Source: an uncultured Oscillospiraceae bacterium (GTDB lineage Bacteria > Bacillota > Clostridia > Oscillospirales > Ruminococcaceae). Taken from it: 13,697 nucleotides of DNA. Below are positions 1 through 8,030 of this stretch, piece after piece. Both the position numbers and the translations under genes were made by a program. The first letter of the stretch is position 1, and the number at the start of each line of letters is the position of its first letter. The stretch covers positions 1 to 13,697 of the forward strand of contig URFD01000042.1 in assembly GCA_900547015.1 (NCBI GenBank). Reading direction: 5' to 3'. Below the pieces are notes generated by a model. The model saw only the letters and a list, made by a program, of their open reading frames with translations, ran no database searches and was not told the origin of the DNA.

Positions 1-21
1 TAGAACGCGGAGGAATCAATC

Positions 22-2070
22 TTGGGCTTTAAAAAATGGCGGCTGCCTCAGGCAGACCCCGAACACATCAACAATATGATATCGCAAACAGGAATCCCCG
101 AGATTGCGGCACAAATCCTTGACGGTCGTGATGTGACCCGGATCGAGGACTATATCAGCGGTCCTCAGGATGCGAAGATGCATGATCCGTTCCTGATGAA
201 GGACATGGACAAGGCAGTGGAACGTCTGACCCGAGCAGTGGAAAACGGGGAACAGATTGCAGTATATGGTGACTACGACTGTGACGGCATCACCGCGACG
301 GCGATGCTGTATACCTATCTGGAGGATTTGGGCGCACGCGTCATCTACTATATTCCGGACCGGGACAGAGAGGGATACGGGCTCAACTGTCAGGCTTTGG
401 ATTTTTTGAAGGAACAGCAGATTGATTTGATTGTGACGGTCGATAATGGGGTTTCCGCTTTGGAGGAAGCGCGTTATGCCGCCCAACTGGGAATCGACCT
501 CGTCATCACCGACCACCATCAGCCGCGTCCGGAGCTGCCGGAGGCTTGTGCGGTGGTTGACCCGCATCGGCAGGACTGTGAATATCCCTTCCGCTTCCTG
601 TGCGGAGCCGGGATTGCCTTCAAGCTCATCTGTGCGATGGAGGGAGACCTTGCCGGAGAAGAGATGATCTGGCACTTTGGAGAGCTGGCAGCAATCGCGA
701 CAATCGCGGATGTTGTGGAGATAACCGGAGAAAACCGTCTGCTTGTCCAGAGGGGACTGGAATGTATCTCGCTGGGAGAACAGATTGGAGTCAAGGCTCT
801 CATCGAAACCGCAGGAATGTCGGCGCATCGGCTGGATTCTACCAGCCTTGCTTTTGGAATCGCCCCGCGCATCAATGCCGCCGGACGGCTGGGACGGGCG
901 GATTTGGCGATGGAGCTTCTGCTTGCCGACCGCTATTCGCAGGCAGAGGAGCTTGCCCAGCAGCTCAATGAGCTCAACGAGCAGCGCAAAGAGCTGGTGG
1001 ACAAAATCTATGACGAGATTGATGCCAAGATTGCCCGCCACCCCGAGATTTTGCACGACAGGGTCATTATCCTGTACGGGGAGGGCTGGCATCACGGCGT
1101 CATTGGAATTGCGGCAGCCAGACTGGTCGAGGAATATTCCAAGCCCTGCATCCTGTTTTCGGTGGAGGGCGAGGAGGCCAGAGGCTCTGCCCGCAGTGTA
1201 GAGGGCTATTCGATGATTGAGGCCATTTCCCGGTGCAGCAGTCTGCTCACCCGCTATGGCGGCCATCATCAGGCGGCGGGAATGACCGTTCCCACCTGCC
1301 ACCTGCGGGAATTTATCGAACAGATTTTGGAGGATGCCGCAGAGCATTTTGATTTGATGCCGGTGGACCAGCTTCGGGTGGACGCAGTGCTGACCGCCCA
1401 GCAGCTGACACTGGATACCGTTTATGGGATGCGCCTTCTCGAACCGTTTGGCTGCGGAAACGAGCTGCCGGTGGTTGCTATGATGGGCTGCTGTATCGAG
1501 AGCATTATCCCGCTGAGCGAAAACCGTCACATCCGCTTAAAGCTGTCCTATCAGGGCAGAACGATTCAGGCTGTCTATTTCCGGATGTCCACCTACCAGT
1601 TCCCGTTTGGCCGGGGCGATCTGGTCGATGTGGCAGCCAATCTGGATGTCAACGAGTATAATCACGAGAAGAGCGTTTCCATCAAAATTAAAGATATTCG
1701 GCTGCACGGAGTCAATCAGGAGAAGCTGATTGTCGGCCGACAGTATTATGAAAAATATTGCCGGAAGGAAGAGCTGGAAGAAAAGATTAAACATTATATC
1801 TGCCCCAAGCGGGAGGACGTGGCGCTGCTGTACCGCTTTCTGCGCCATTATGGGAGCTTCCCCTTCGGCTATGATATGCTGTGGTGCAGGCTCAATGGGA
1901 TGAACTATTGCAGGATGATGATTTGTCTGGATGTGATGCAGGAGCTGGGGCTGGTCACGGTCACAGCGGGCACAAGCGCGGACAAACCGATTCTGAGCTT
2001 CCCGGAGCAGGTGGTCAAAACCAGACTGGAAGAGTCCACGATTTTGCAGCAGCTAAAGGTTGGTGAATGA
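22..2070 (+). CDS. recJ: Single-stranded-DNA-specific exonuclease RecJ
   Basis: RecJ degrades single-stranded DNA 5' to 3' in recombinational and mismatch repair in the cytoplasm. The 682-aa product has the DHH phosphoesterase motifs in order: YGDYDCDG (82-89, metal-binding Asp), DNGVS (141-145), DHH (164-166) and PRINAAGR (282-289). The DHHA1 part follows, with EGWHHGVIG (354-362), GSARS (388-392) and GGHHQAAG (413-420). Residues about 455-565 look like the OB-fold segment, and about 575-682 form an extra C-terminal region longer than in E. coli RecJ (577 aa), as is common in Firmicutes. The start is TTG at 22, preceded by GGAGG at 9-13 (8-nt spacing); no better ATG lies nearby. A TAG at positions 1-3 could end an upstream gene, but this cannot be judged. 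The stop lies 4 bp before the rel start, so the two are probably co-transcribed. Confidence 0.96.
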   Translation: MGFKKWRLPQADPEHINNMISQTGIPEIAAQILDGRDVTRIEDYISGPQDAKMHDPFLMKDMDKAVERLTRAVENGEQIAVYGDYDCDGITATAMLYTYLEDLGARVIYYIPDRDREGYGLNCQALDFLKEQQIDLIVTVDNGVSALEEARYAAQLGIDLVITDHHQPRPELPEACAVVDPHRQDCEYPFRFLCGAGIAFKLICAMEGDLAGEEMIWHFGELAAIATIADVVEITGENRLLVQRGLECISLGEQIGVKALIETAGMSAHRLDSTSLAFGIAPRINAAGRLGRADLAMELLLADRYSQAEELAQQLNELNEQRKELVDKIYDEIDAKIARHPEILHDRVIILYGEGWHHGVIGIAAARLVEEYSKPCILFSVEGEEARGSARSVEGYSMIEAISRCSSLLTRYGGHHQAAGMTVPTCHLREFIEQILEDAAEHFDLMPVDQLRVDAVLTAQQLTLDTVYGMRLLEPFGCGNELPVVAMMGCCIESIIPLSENRHIRLKLSYQGRTIQAVYFRMSTYQFPFGRGDLVDVAANLDVNEYNHEKSVSIKIKDIRLHGVNQEKLIVGRQYYEKYCRKEELEEKIKHYICPKREDVALLYRFLRHYGSFPFGYDMLWCRLNGMNYCRMMICLDVMQELGLVTVTAGTSADKPILSFPEQVVKTRLEESTILQQLKVGE

Positions 2071-2074
2071 TTTT

Positions 2075-4267
2075 ATGTATGTGTTTGAAGATTTGCTGAA
2101 GGTACTGCGCGAAAGCAACAGACCTTACGATTTTGATAAAATTACGCAGGCGTACAACTATGCGGAAAAGGCGCATGATGGCCAAATGAGACAGTCCGGA
2201 GAGCCATACATCACCCATCCTCTGGCGGTTGCTCAGATTTTGGTGGAGCTGGGTATGGATACCGAGACCATCTGCGCGGGACTTCTGCACGATGTGGTGG
2301 AGGATACCGAAACAACCATCGGGGAAATCAAAAAGCTGTTTGGTGATGATGTTGCCCTGATGGTAGACGGCGTTACCAAGCTGACCAAGCTCAACTATTC
2401 CACCAAGGAACAGCGTCAGGCGGAGAACGTCCGCAAGATGCTGTTGGCGGTGGCAAAGGATGTCCGCGTTATCATCGTGAAGCTGGCGGACCGTCTGCAT
2501 AATATGCGAACCGGTGAATACTGGAAGGAATATAAACGGCGGGAAAAAGCGCTGGAAACCATGGAGGTCTATGCTCCGCTGGCAGACCGACTGGGTATTC
2601 GCTCCATCAAGGAGGAGCTGGAGGATATTTCCATCCATTTCTTGGACCCGATCGGTTACGAGGAAATCGAGCGCCTGCTCAAGCTCAAGAAAGAGGAGCG
2701 GGAGGACTTCCTGTCCAAGATACAGGAAAAGATTCGGGACCGTCTGGAAAAAGAGGGCATGAAGTTTTACCTCCAAAGCCGTGTCAAGAGCATCTATGGC
2801 ATCTACCGCAAGGTGTATATTCAGGGCAGAAACTTTGACGAAATCTATGATGTCTATGCTGTTCGTGTCATCGTGGACACCAGCTATGAATGTTATACGG
2901 TGCTGGGCCTGATGCACGATGCCTTTACCCCGATTCCAAAGCGCTTCAAGGATTATATCTCCACCCCGAAGGCCAATATGTACCAGTCGCTGCACACCAC
3001 CGTTCTGGACAAGGAAGGCGTTCCGTTTGAAATCCAGATTCGGACATGGGAGATGCACTATACCGCGGAATACGGTATCGCTGCCCATTGGAAATATAAG
3101 GCAGGCATCGAGAAAAAGGACAGCTTGGAGGAACGGCTGGCATGGGTTCGTCAGCTGCTGGAGGTACAGCAGGATTCGGGCGATGCACAGGATATCGTCA
3201 GCTCCATCAAATCGGATATTGCGCCGGAGGAGTGTTTCGTCTTTACCCCAAAGGGAGATGTCATCAATCTGCCGACCGGCTCTACCGTCATCGACTTTGC
3301 CTATGCCATCCATTCCGCTGTCGGAAACCGGATGACCGGAGCCAAAGTGGACGGCAGAATGGTGCCGCTGGACTTTAAACTGGAAACCGGTATGATTGTG
3401 GAAATCATCACCTCCAAGGGTCCGGGCAACGGGCCAAGCAGGGACTGGCTGAACATCGTCAAGACCAGCGAGGCCAGAACCAAGATTCGTGCCTGGTTCA
3501 AAAAGGAACGCAGAGAAGAAAATATCGCGACCGGCAAGGAAGAGCTGGACAAGGAGCTGCGCCGCAACCTCATCAGTATCCCGGAAAAGGATTTTGAAGA
3601 ATTTATCATGAGCTTTGCGCGCCGCCAGCACATCAATACGCTGGATGATTTTTATGCGGCAATCGGCTACGGCGGCATTTTGATTTCCCGCCTGATGCCG
3701 CGCATCAAAGAGGAATTCCAAAAGACCTACCGCAGCACTGAGGAGGAAAAGAAGGCGGCGCTGACAGCCCAGACCACAACCACCACTGCACCGAAGAAGC
3801 CGGGAAAACCGACCAGCGGTGTCATCGTGGAGGGGCTGGACAGCTGTCTGGTCAAGTTTGCCAAATGCTGCAACCCTCTGCCGGGAGACCCGATTGTCGG
3901 ATTTATTACCCGAGGCTACGGTGTGTCCATCCACAAGCAGGACTGCGTCAATGTCATCAACTCCCCGAAGGAGAACGAGGGACGATGGGTTCGGGCAGAA
4001 TGGGCATCGACAGTCCCTGCGGAAAAATTTAAATCCACCATCGATATTACCTCCCAGCCGAGAGATACTCTGCTGGCAGATGTCAGCATCCTGCTGAGCA
4101 ATATGCATATTCCGCTTCATGCGCTGATTGCCAAGGAGAGCAAGGACCACTCGGTCATTTTGATTCAGATTACCGTGGAGGTAAACGGAGTGGACCAGCT
4201 CAACAACCTGCTCAACAGCCTACGTGCCATCAAGGGAGTCGAGGATGTTCGCAGAACCATCCAGTAA
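2075..4267 (+). CDS. relA: Bifunctional (p)ppGpp synthetase/hydrolase (RSH, Rel)
   Basis: This enzyme makes (p)ppGpp from ATP and GDP/GTP on starved ribosomes and also hydrolyses it, controlling the stringent response. The 730-aa protein is close in length to B. subtilis Rel (734). The HD hydrolase domain looks intact: R39, H48, HDVVED (72-77) and LADRLHN (137-143). The synthetase has KSIYGIYRK (238-246), catalytic-type D259 and E319 (EIQIRT). RFKD at 290-293 is the motif of bifunctional enzymes, whereas monofunctional RelA has ExDD. TGS spans about 386-446, a conserved-Cys region has CC at 598-599 and C624, and ACT covers about 652-730. I chose ATG 2075 because GGTGA (2062-2066) lies 8 nt upstream. 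An in-frame TTG at 2060 would add five residues but overlaps the ribosome binding site. It follows recJ directly, with apt absent, and precedes dtd. Confidence 0.97.
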   Translation: MYVFEDLLKVLRESNRPYDFDKITQAYNYAEKAHDGQMRQSGEPYITHPLAVAQILVELGMDTETICAGLLHDVVEDTETTIGEIKKLFGDDVALMVDGVTKLTKLNYSTKEQRQAENVRKMLLAVAKDVRVIIVKLADRLHNMRTGEYWKEYKRREKALETMEVYAPLADRLGIRSIKEELEDISIHFLDPIGYEEIERLLKLKKEEREDFLSKIQEKIRDRLEKEGMKFYLQSRVKSIYGIYRKVYIQGRNFDEIYDVYAVRVIVDTSYECYTVLGLMHDAFTPIPKRFKDYISTPKANMYQSLHTTVLDKEGVPFEIQIRTWEMHYTAEYGIAAHWKYKAGIEKKDSLEERLAWVRQLLEVQQDSGDAQDIVSSIKSDIAPEECFVFTPKGDVINLPTGSTVIDFAYAIHSAVGNRMTGAKVDGRMVPLDFKLETGMIVEIITSKGPGNGPSRDWLNIVKTSEARTKIRAWFKKERREENIATGKEELDKELRRNLISIPEKDFEEFIMSFARRQHINTLDDFYAAIGYGGILISRLMPRIKEEFQKTYRSTEEEKKAALTAQTTTTTAPKKPGKPTSGVIVEGLDSCLVKFAKCCNPLPGDPIVGFITRGYGVSIHKQDCVNVINSPKENEGRWVRAEWASTVPAEKFKSTIDITSQPRDTLLADVSILLSNMHIPLHALIAKESKDHSVILIQITVEVNGVDQLNNLLNSLRAIKGVEDVRRTIQ

Positions 4268-4319
4268 CGACGAGATTTTAAAAAAGTTTATAAAAAGTTA
4301 AAAACGGAGAATTAATATT

Positions 4320-4781
4320 ATGAGAGCATTGATTCAAAGAGTAGACCACGCCAGCGTGACAGTAGAAGGCAGCTGCGTGGGAAAGATTGAAAAAGGCCTG
4401 CTGGTTCTGCTGGGTGTGGGACCGAACGACAGCGAAAAAGAGGCAGATTTTCTGGCAGAGAAATGTGCCAACCTGCGCATCTTCACCGATGAGAACGACA
4501 AGATGAATCTTTCCCTTCTGGACATTGGCGGACAGATGCTGGTGGTATCGCAGTTTACCCTCTATGCGGACTGCAAAAAGGGACGCAGACCTTCCTTCGT
4601 CGGAGCGGCAGCACCTGCCGAGGCAAACCGCCTGTATGAATATTTCCAGCAGAGCGTCCGCAATGCCGGCATTGGCGTGGTGGAGCATGGCACCTTTGGC
4701 GCCCACATGGATGTCCAGCTGCTCAACAGCGGCCCGGTGACCATCATGCTGGATACCGATGAAATCATGCCGAAACGCTAG
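4320..4781 (+). CDS. dtd: D-aminoacyl-tRNA deacylase
   Basis: DTD hydrolyses D-amino acids (and glycine mischarged on tRNA-Ala) from tRNA, a chiral proofreading step in the cytoplasm. The 153-aa length is typical of the family. It starts with the characteristic MRALIQRV, has SQFT at 77-80 (T80 is the catalytic-type Thr), TFGAHM at 125-130, and NSGPVT at 136-141 containing the Gly-cisPro pair (G138-P139) that excludes L-aminoacyl groups. CGGAGA at 4305-4310 lies 9 nt before the ATG. The 52-bp AT-rich gap after rel contains no convincing promoter or terminator, so transcription from the upstream genes is likely. Dtd next to rel is a common Firmicute arrangement. Confidence 0.97.
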   Translation: MRALIQRVDHASVTVEGSCVGKIEKGLLVLLGVGPNDSEKEADFLAEKCANLRIFTDENDKMNLSLLDIGGQMLVVSQFTLYADCKKGRRPSFVGAAAPAEANRLYEYFQQSVRNAGIGVVEHGTFGAHMDVQLLNSGPVTIMLDTDEIMPKR

Positions 4782-4802
4782 AGCAGCACACAGATGCGTC
4801 GG

Positions 4803-4830
4803 AAAGGAGAAGCGCCCTGCTTCGGGTGCT
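4803..4830 (+). promoter_or_regulatory. Shine-Dalgarno plus spacer hairpin of the metallo-hydrolase gene
   Basis: AAAGGAGA (4803-4810) is followed at once by AGCGCCC (4811-4817) pairing with GGGTGCT (4824-4830), 7 bp with one G-U and a 6-nt loop. The ATG at 4841 is 30 nt from the Shine-Dalgarno in linear sequence but 10 nt once the hairpin folds. This decides between ATG 4841 and GTG 4826. Confidence 0.55.
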
Positions 4831-4840
4831 GAATAGAACA

Positions 4841-5500
4841 ATGAATCTGGAAATCATTCATGTCGGAGAACTGGGAACAAACTGCTATGTCACCTGGGAC
4901 GACCAGAAAAACTGCGTTGTGGTTGACTGCGGCGGCGATGCCCGCAAGGTAGCGGATTATATTGAGGAACACGGACTGCACCCGACCCACCTGCTGCTGA
5001 CCCACGGTCACGGCGACCACATGGGCGGAGCGGCTGACCTCAAGGACATCTACCCGCAGATTCAAATCGTGCTGGGCAAAAAGGACCTCGAGATGATTGG
5101 GGACGGAGAAAAGAGTATGTCCAACTATGTCGCTCCCAATGCCCGTCCCTTCACCCCGGATATTCTGGTGGAGGAAGGCGACTGCATCACCAGCGGCAAT
5201 ATGAAATTTACCGTGATGGAGACCCCCGGACATACCGAGGGCGGGGTATCCTATCTCAAAGGAAATGAAATCTACTGCGGCGACACCCTGTTTCAGGGCA
5301 GCATGGGCCGCACCGACCTGTATGGCGGCGACGAAAAAGCCCTGTTCCATTCTTTGGCAAAGCTGGGCGCATTGACCGGCTATTACAAGATTTTTCCGGG
5401 ACACGGCAGCGCAACCAATCTGGACGATGAAAAGCTGGCAAATCCCTTCCTCAAGCGTGCGATTCAGATGGCCAACGCTTCGTCGGAACAAACCCATTGA
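4841..5500 (+). CDS. Metallo-beta-lactamase-fold hydrolase (glyoxalase II-like)
   Basis: The product is a 219-aa cytoplasmic hydrolase of the metallo-beta-lactamase superfamily, glyoxalase II-like branch. It carries a full dinuclear metal site: THGHGDH (54-60), H131 in TPGHTEGG, D148 in GDTLF and H188 in PGHG. It lacks the C-terminal extension of true glyoxalase II (about 250 aa), so hydroxyacylglutathione hydrolase activity should not be assumed; the substrate is unknown. ATG 4841 is preferred because the family homology begins there. An in-frame GTG at 4826 lies inside a hairpin (4811-4830) that separates the strong AAAGGAGA (4803-4810) from the ATG; folding leaves an effective spacing of 10 nt. 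The gene follows dtd by 59 bp and precedes hemZ by 28 bp, a neighbourhood common in clostridia. Confidence 0.93.
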   Translation: MNLEIIHVGELGTNCYVTWDDQKNCVVVDCGGDARKVADYIEEHGLHPTHLLLTHGHGDHMGGAADLKDIYPQIQIVLGKKDLEMIGDGEKSMSNYVAPNARPFTPDILVEEGDCITSGNMKFTVMETPGHTEGGVSYLKGNEIYCGDTLFQGSMGRTDLYGGDEKALFHSLAKLGALTGYYKIFPGHGSATNLDDEKLANPFLKRAIQMANASSEQTH

Positions 5501-5528
5501 TTTTTGACAAAAGGAGAAAAAGCAGCAT

Positions 5529-7046
5529 ATGATAATAAGGAATATCGGACACAGCATGAAGTACGAGGCGGAGTGTGTCGCCATGCTGTTTTTTCCCGAT
5601 GAGAAGATTGTGACCGAAGAATATCCTGCGGGGACGGTGTTTGAGCCTGCACCGGCAGGGCAAGACTATCTGGAGAATCGTCTGGAAGATGGGGTCATGC
5701 AGACCGAGCTTTGGCTCAACGGCGAGCGAAGCCAGCTGAGTGCGGAGATTGTACCTTGTCCGCAGACCCCGTATGAAGAGGCGGAGTACATCATGTGCGA
5801 CCAGATGTACACCCTGCTGTGCAAAGCCACTGGTTCGATCTCTGCATGGGGAATGTTGACCGGAGTTCGTCCGGTCAAGCTGTTCCACCGCAGACTGGAT
5901 GCAGGCAAGAGCGAGCAGGAAACCGGGGATGAGTTCGAGCGGTACTTCCATGTCAGCCGGGAAAAGATTGCCTTGGCTCTGGAAACGGCGCGCCACGAGG
6001 CGCCCATCCTGCGGGAGGCGCAGGACGACACCTACAGCCTGTATGTGTCGATTCCGTTCTGTCCGTCCCGGTGCAGCTACTGCTCGTTTGTTTCGCACGA
6101 TATTGCAAGCAAGCGCGCCAGAGAAATCCTGCCGGTCTATGTGGAGCGGCTCTGTGAGGAGCTGGCAGCCATCGCCGAACGGATGAGCGGTACCGGACTC
6201 AAGCTGACGACCGTTTATTTTGGCGGAGGCACCCCAACCATCCTGTCGGCTGAGCAGCTGGACCGCGTCTGCACCGCAGTGGAAACCCATTTCGACCTGT
6301 CTGCCCTTCGGGAATATACCGTGGAGGCAGGACGCCCGGATACTATCGACCGCGAAAAGCTCCGCGTGCTTCGCAGACATGGCATCTCGCGCATTAGCAT
6401 CAATCCGCAGACCCTCAACGATGAGGTGCTGCAAAAGATTGGCCGCCGCCATACCGCGCAGGAAATCATCGATTGCTTCCACATGGCGCGGGAGGAAGGC
6501 TTTGATAACATCAACATGGACCTGATTGCAGGATTGCCCGGCGATACCGTCGAGGGCTTTTGCAGCAGCATTGATCGCATCATCGAGCTGGACCCGGAAA
6601 ATGTGACGGTCCACACCCTGTCCATCAAGCGCAGCGCCAAGCTGGGCGCCAGCTGGGAGGAGCGCCGCAAGGCACTGGAGCTGGCAAGACAGGTGGGAGA
6701 GATGGTCTCCTATGCTCAGCGCAGACTGATGCAGGAGGGGTGGATGCCCTACTATCTGTATAAACAGCGCAACACACTGGGCAATCTGGAGAATACCGGC
6801 TACTGCAAGCCGGGGTGCGAAGGCAGATACAACATCTATATCATGGACGAAACACAGACGATTCTGGCAGCCGGAGGCGGAGCGGTTAGCAAGCTGCGTT
6901 CGAACCGCACAGACCGGCTGGAACGAATCTTCAATTATAAATACCCGTTTGAATATGTAGAACAGTTCGACGAGGTACTAAAACGGAAGGATAGGGTGGT
7001 GACGTTCTTTGAGGAAAATAGACCCCTTCCACTACGGAAGGATTGA
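5529..7046 (+). CDS. hemZ: HemZ-family radical SAM protein (coproporphyrinogen dehydrogenase-like)
   Basis: The 505-aa protein belongs to the HemN/HemW radical SAM superfamily, HemZ branch, proposed to perform oxygen-independent oxidative decarboxylation of coproporphyrinogen III. The cluster-binding motif C178-x3-C182-x2-C185 (CPSRCSYC) follows a long N-terminal region of about 165 residues, which is the distinguishing feature of HemZ. GGGTPT (232-237) and EAGRPD (266-271) contribute to SAM binding, and DLIAGLPGDT (331-340) is conserved. The start is ATG 5529, with AAGGAG at 5511-5516 (12-nt spacing). The stop lies inside the next gene (38-nt overlap), suggesting translational coupling. No other haem-biosynthesis gene is in the window, and many clostridia lack a full haem pathway, so the physiological substrate is uncertain although family membership is clear. 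Confidence 0.93.
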   Translation: MIIRNIGHSMKYEAECVAMLFFPDEKIVTEEYPAGTVFEPAPAGQDYLENRLEDGVMQTELWLNGERSQLSAEIVPCPQTPYEEAEYIMCDQMYTLLCKATGSISAWGMLTGVRPVKLFHRRLDAGKSEQETGDEFERYFHVSREKIALALETARHEAPILREAQDDTYSLYVSIPFCPSRCSYCSFVSHDIASKRAREILPVYVERLCEELAAIAERMSGTGLKLTTVYFGGGTPTILSAEQLDRVCTAVETHFDLSALREYTVEAGRPDTIDREKLRVLRRHGISRISINPQTLNDEVLQKIGRRHTAQEIIDCFHMAREEGFDNINMDLIAGLPGDTVEGFCSSIDRIIELDPENVTVHTLSIKRSAKLGASWEERRKALELARQVGEMVSYAQRRLMQEGWMPYYLYKQRNTLGNLENTGYCKPGCEGRYNIYIMDETQTILAAGGGAVSKLRSNRTDRLERIFNYKYPFEYVEQFDEVLKRKDRVVTFFEENRPLPLRKD

Positions 7047-7962
7047 GAAGGATGAGCTCAACCAGCAGGCTCAGCAGAATTATTTCCAGCTGGTTGATGA
7101 GGCAGAGGAATTCTATAATTCGCAGATTCGAGCAGTGGTGGAGCAGATGTCCCGGAAACGCGACCATGCGGACATCATCTGCTTGTCCGGCCCATCTGCT
7201 TCGGGCAAGACGACCACAGCACATATGCTGGCAAGGCATTTTCGTGCCAGCGGAAGAAAGTCAACGGTCATCTCGCTGGACGATTTTTACCTGAATACCG
7301 AACAGACACCGCTCAATGACCGGGGAAAGCCGGACTTTGAAAGTATCTACGCTCTGGATATTGAGCTGATTAACCGCTGTATCGCTCAGCTGGTCAATGA
7401 AGGCAGAACCATGATTCCGTACTTTGACTTTCATGAGCGCCGCAGAGCGCCGGACCGCAGTCAGGAAATCCTGATGCAGGGAGATGATGTCGTCATCATC
7501 GAGGGCCTGCACGGGCTCAACCCGATGCTGACTCAGCTGGTGGGCGAGGACAAGGTCACTCGGATTTTTGCCAGTGTCCGTTCCCGCTTTACCGACCACG
7601 ACCGGGTCATCCTGACACCGCAGGATGTTCGGCTGATGCGCAGAATGGTGCGCGACCGCAATACCCGCAACACCCTGCCGGAGGAAACGATGGCGATGTG
7701 GGATGAGGTATGTCAGGGAGAATCGCAGTATATCAATCCTTATCGGGACAGCGCACACTTTAAGCTGGACACCACGCTGGACTACGAGCCGAACATTTTC
7801 CACAGCTACCTGCTGCCATTCTTGGACAGAAAGAGAATCGCGCCGGAGCATTATCGGAAAATCGACGACCTGTACCAGCGGCTGGATGAGTTTTTTGACA
7901 TCAACGATACCTCGATTATTCCGGCGGACAGCGTCATTCGGGAGTTTATCGGCAAAAAGTAA
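7009..7962 (+). CDS. Uridine kinase/phosphoribulokinase-family P-loop kinase
   Basis: The product is a 317-aa soluble kinase of the uridine kinase/phosphoribulokinase fold. It has a Walker A loop GPSASGKT (61-68), DDFY (91-94), PDFES (108-112), YFDF (138-141), EGLHGL (165-170) and the arginine-rich lid RRMVRDRNTR (211-220), all where uridine kinase-type enzymes have them. About 55 residues precede the P-loop and about 60 follow the core, so it is longer than Udk (about 210 aa); the substrate may be a nucleoside but is not proven. The start is TTG 7009, with GGTGA at 6998-7002 (6-nt spacing), overlapping hemZ by 38 nt. The next in-frame ATG (7147) would leave only 14 residues before the P-loop and is less likely. 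A hairpin (7975-7998) lies just downstream. Confidence 0.9.
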   Translation: MRKIDPFHYGRIEKDELNQQAQQNYFQLVDEAEEFYNSQIRAVVEQMSRKRDHADIICLSGPSASGKTTTAHMLARHFRASGRKSTVISLDDFYLNTEQTPLNDRGKPDFESIYALDIELINRCIAQLVNEGRTMIPYFDFHERRRAPDRSQEILMQGDDVVIIEGLHGLNPMLTQLVGEDKVTRIFASVRSRFTDHDRVILTPQDVRLMRRMVRDRNTRNTLPEETMAMWDEVCQGESQYINPYRDSAHFKLDTTLDYEPNIFHSYLLPFLDRKRIAPEHYRKIDDLYQRLDEFFDINDTSIIPADSVIREFIGKK

Positions 7963-7974
7963 GACAGTAAATCG

Positions 7975-7998
7975 GTGCTGTTCAAACGGGAACGGCAC
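7975..7998 (+). other. Intergenic RNA hairpin after the kinase gene
   Basis: GTGCTGTTC (7975-7983) pairs with GAACGGCAC (7990-7998) as 9 bp including one U-G, around a 6-nt loop. No T-tract follows, so it is not a normal intrinsic terminator. It lies between the kinase stop and the ribosome binding site of the zinc-ribbon gene, where it might stabilise or delimit mRNA segments. The role is inferred. Confidence 0.4.
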
Positions 7999-8030
7999 TT
8001 GGATATCAGGACAGAAAGGGGCAGTTGATT

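Noticed and set aside
16..1530. 504-codon minus-strand open frame opposite recJ
   Set aside because: Shadow of the recJ coding frame; the composition is unlike a folded protein and every RecJ motif is on the + strand.
2015..4150. 711-codon open frame on the minus strand opposite rel
   Set aside because: It mirrors the rel frame, shows no recognisable domain or ribosome binding site, and arises because rel avoids codons that read as stops on the other strand.
4268..4319. AT-rich gap with two AAAAAGTT copies between rel and dtd as a promoter or repeat
   Set aside because: No paired -35/-10 hexamers; two 8-mers in an A-rich 52-bp stretch are not significant.
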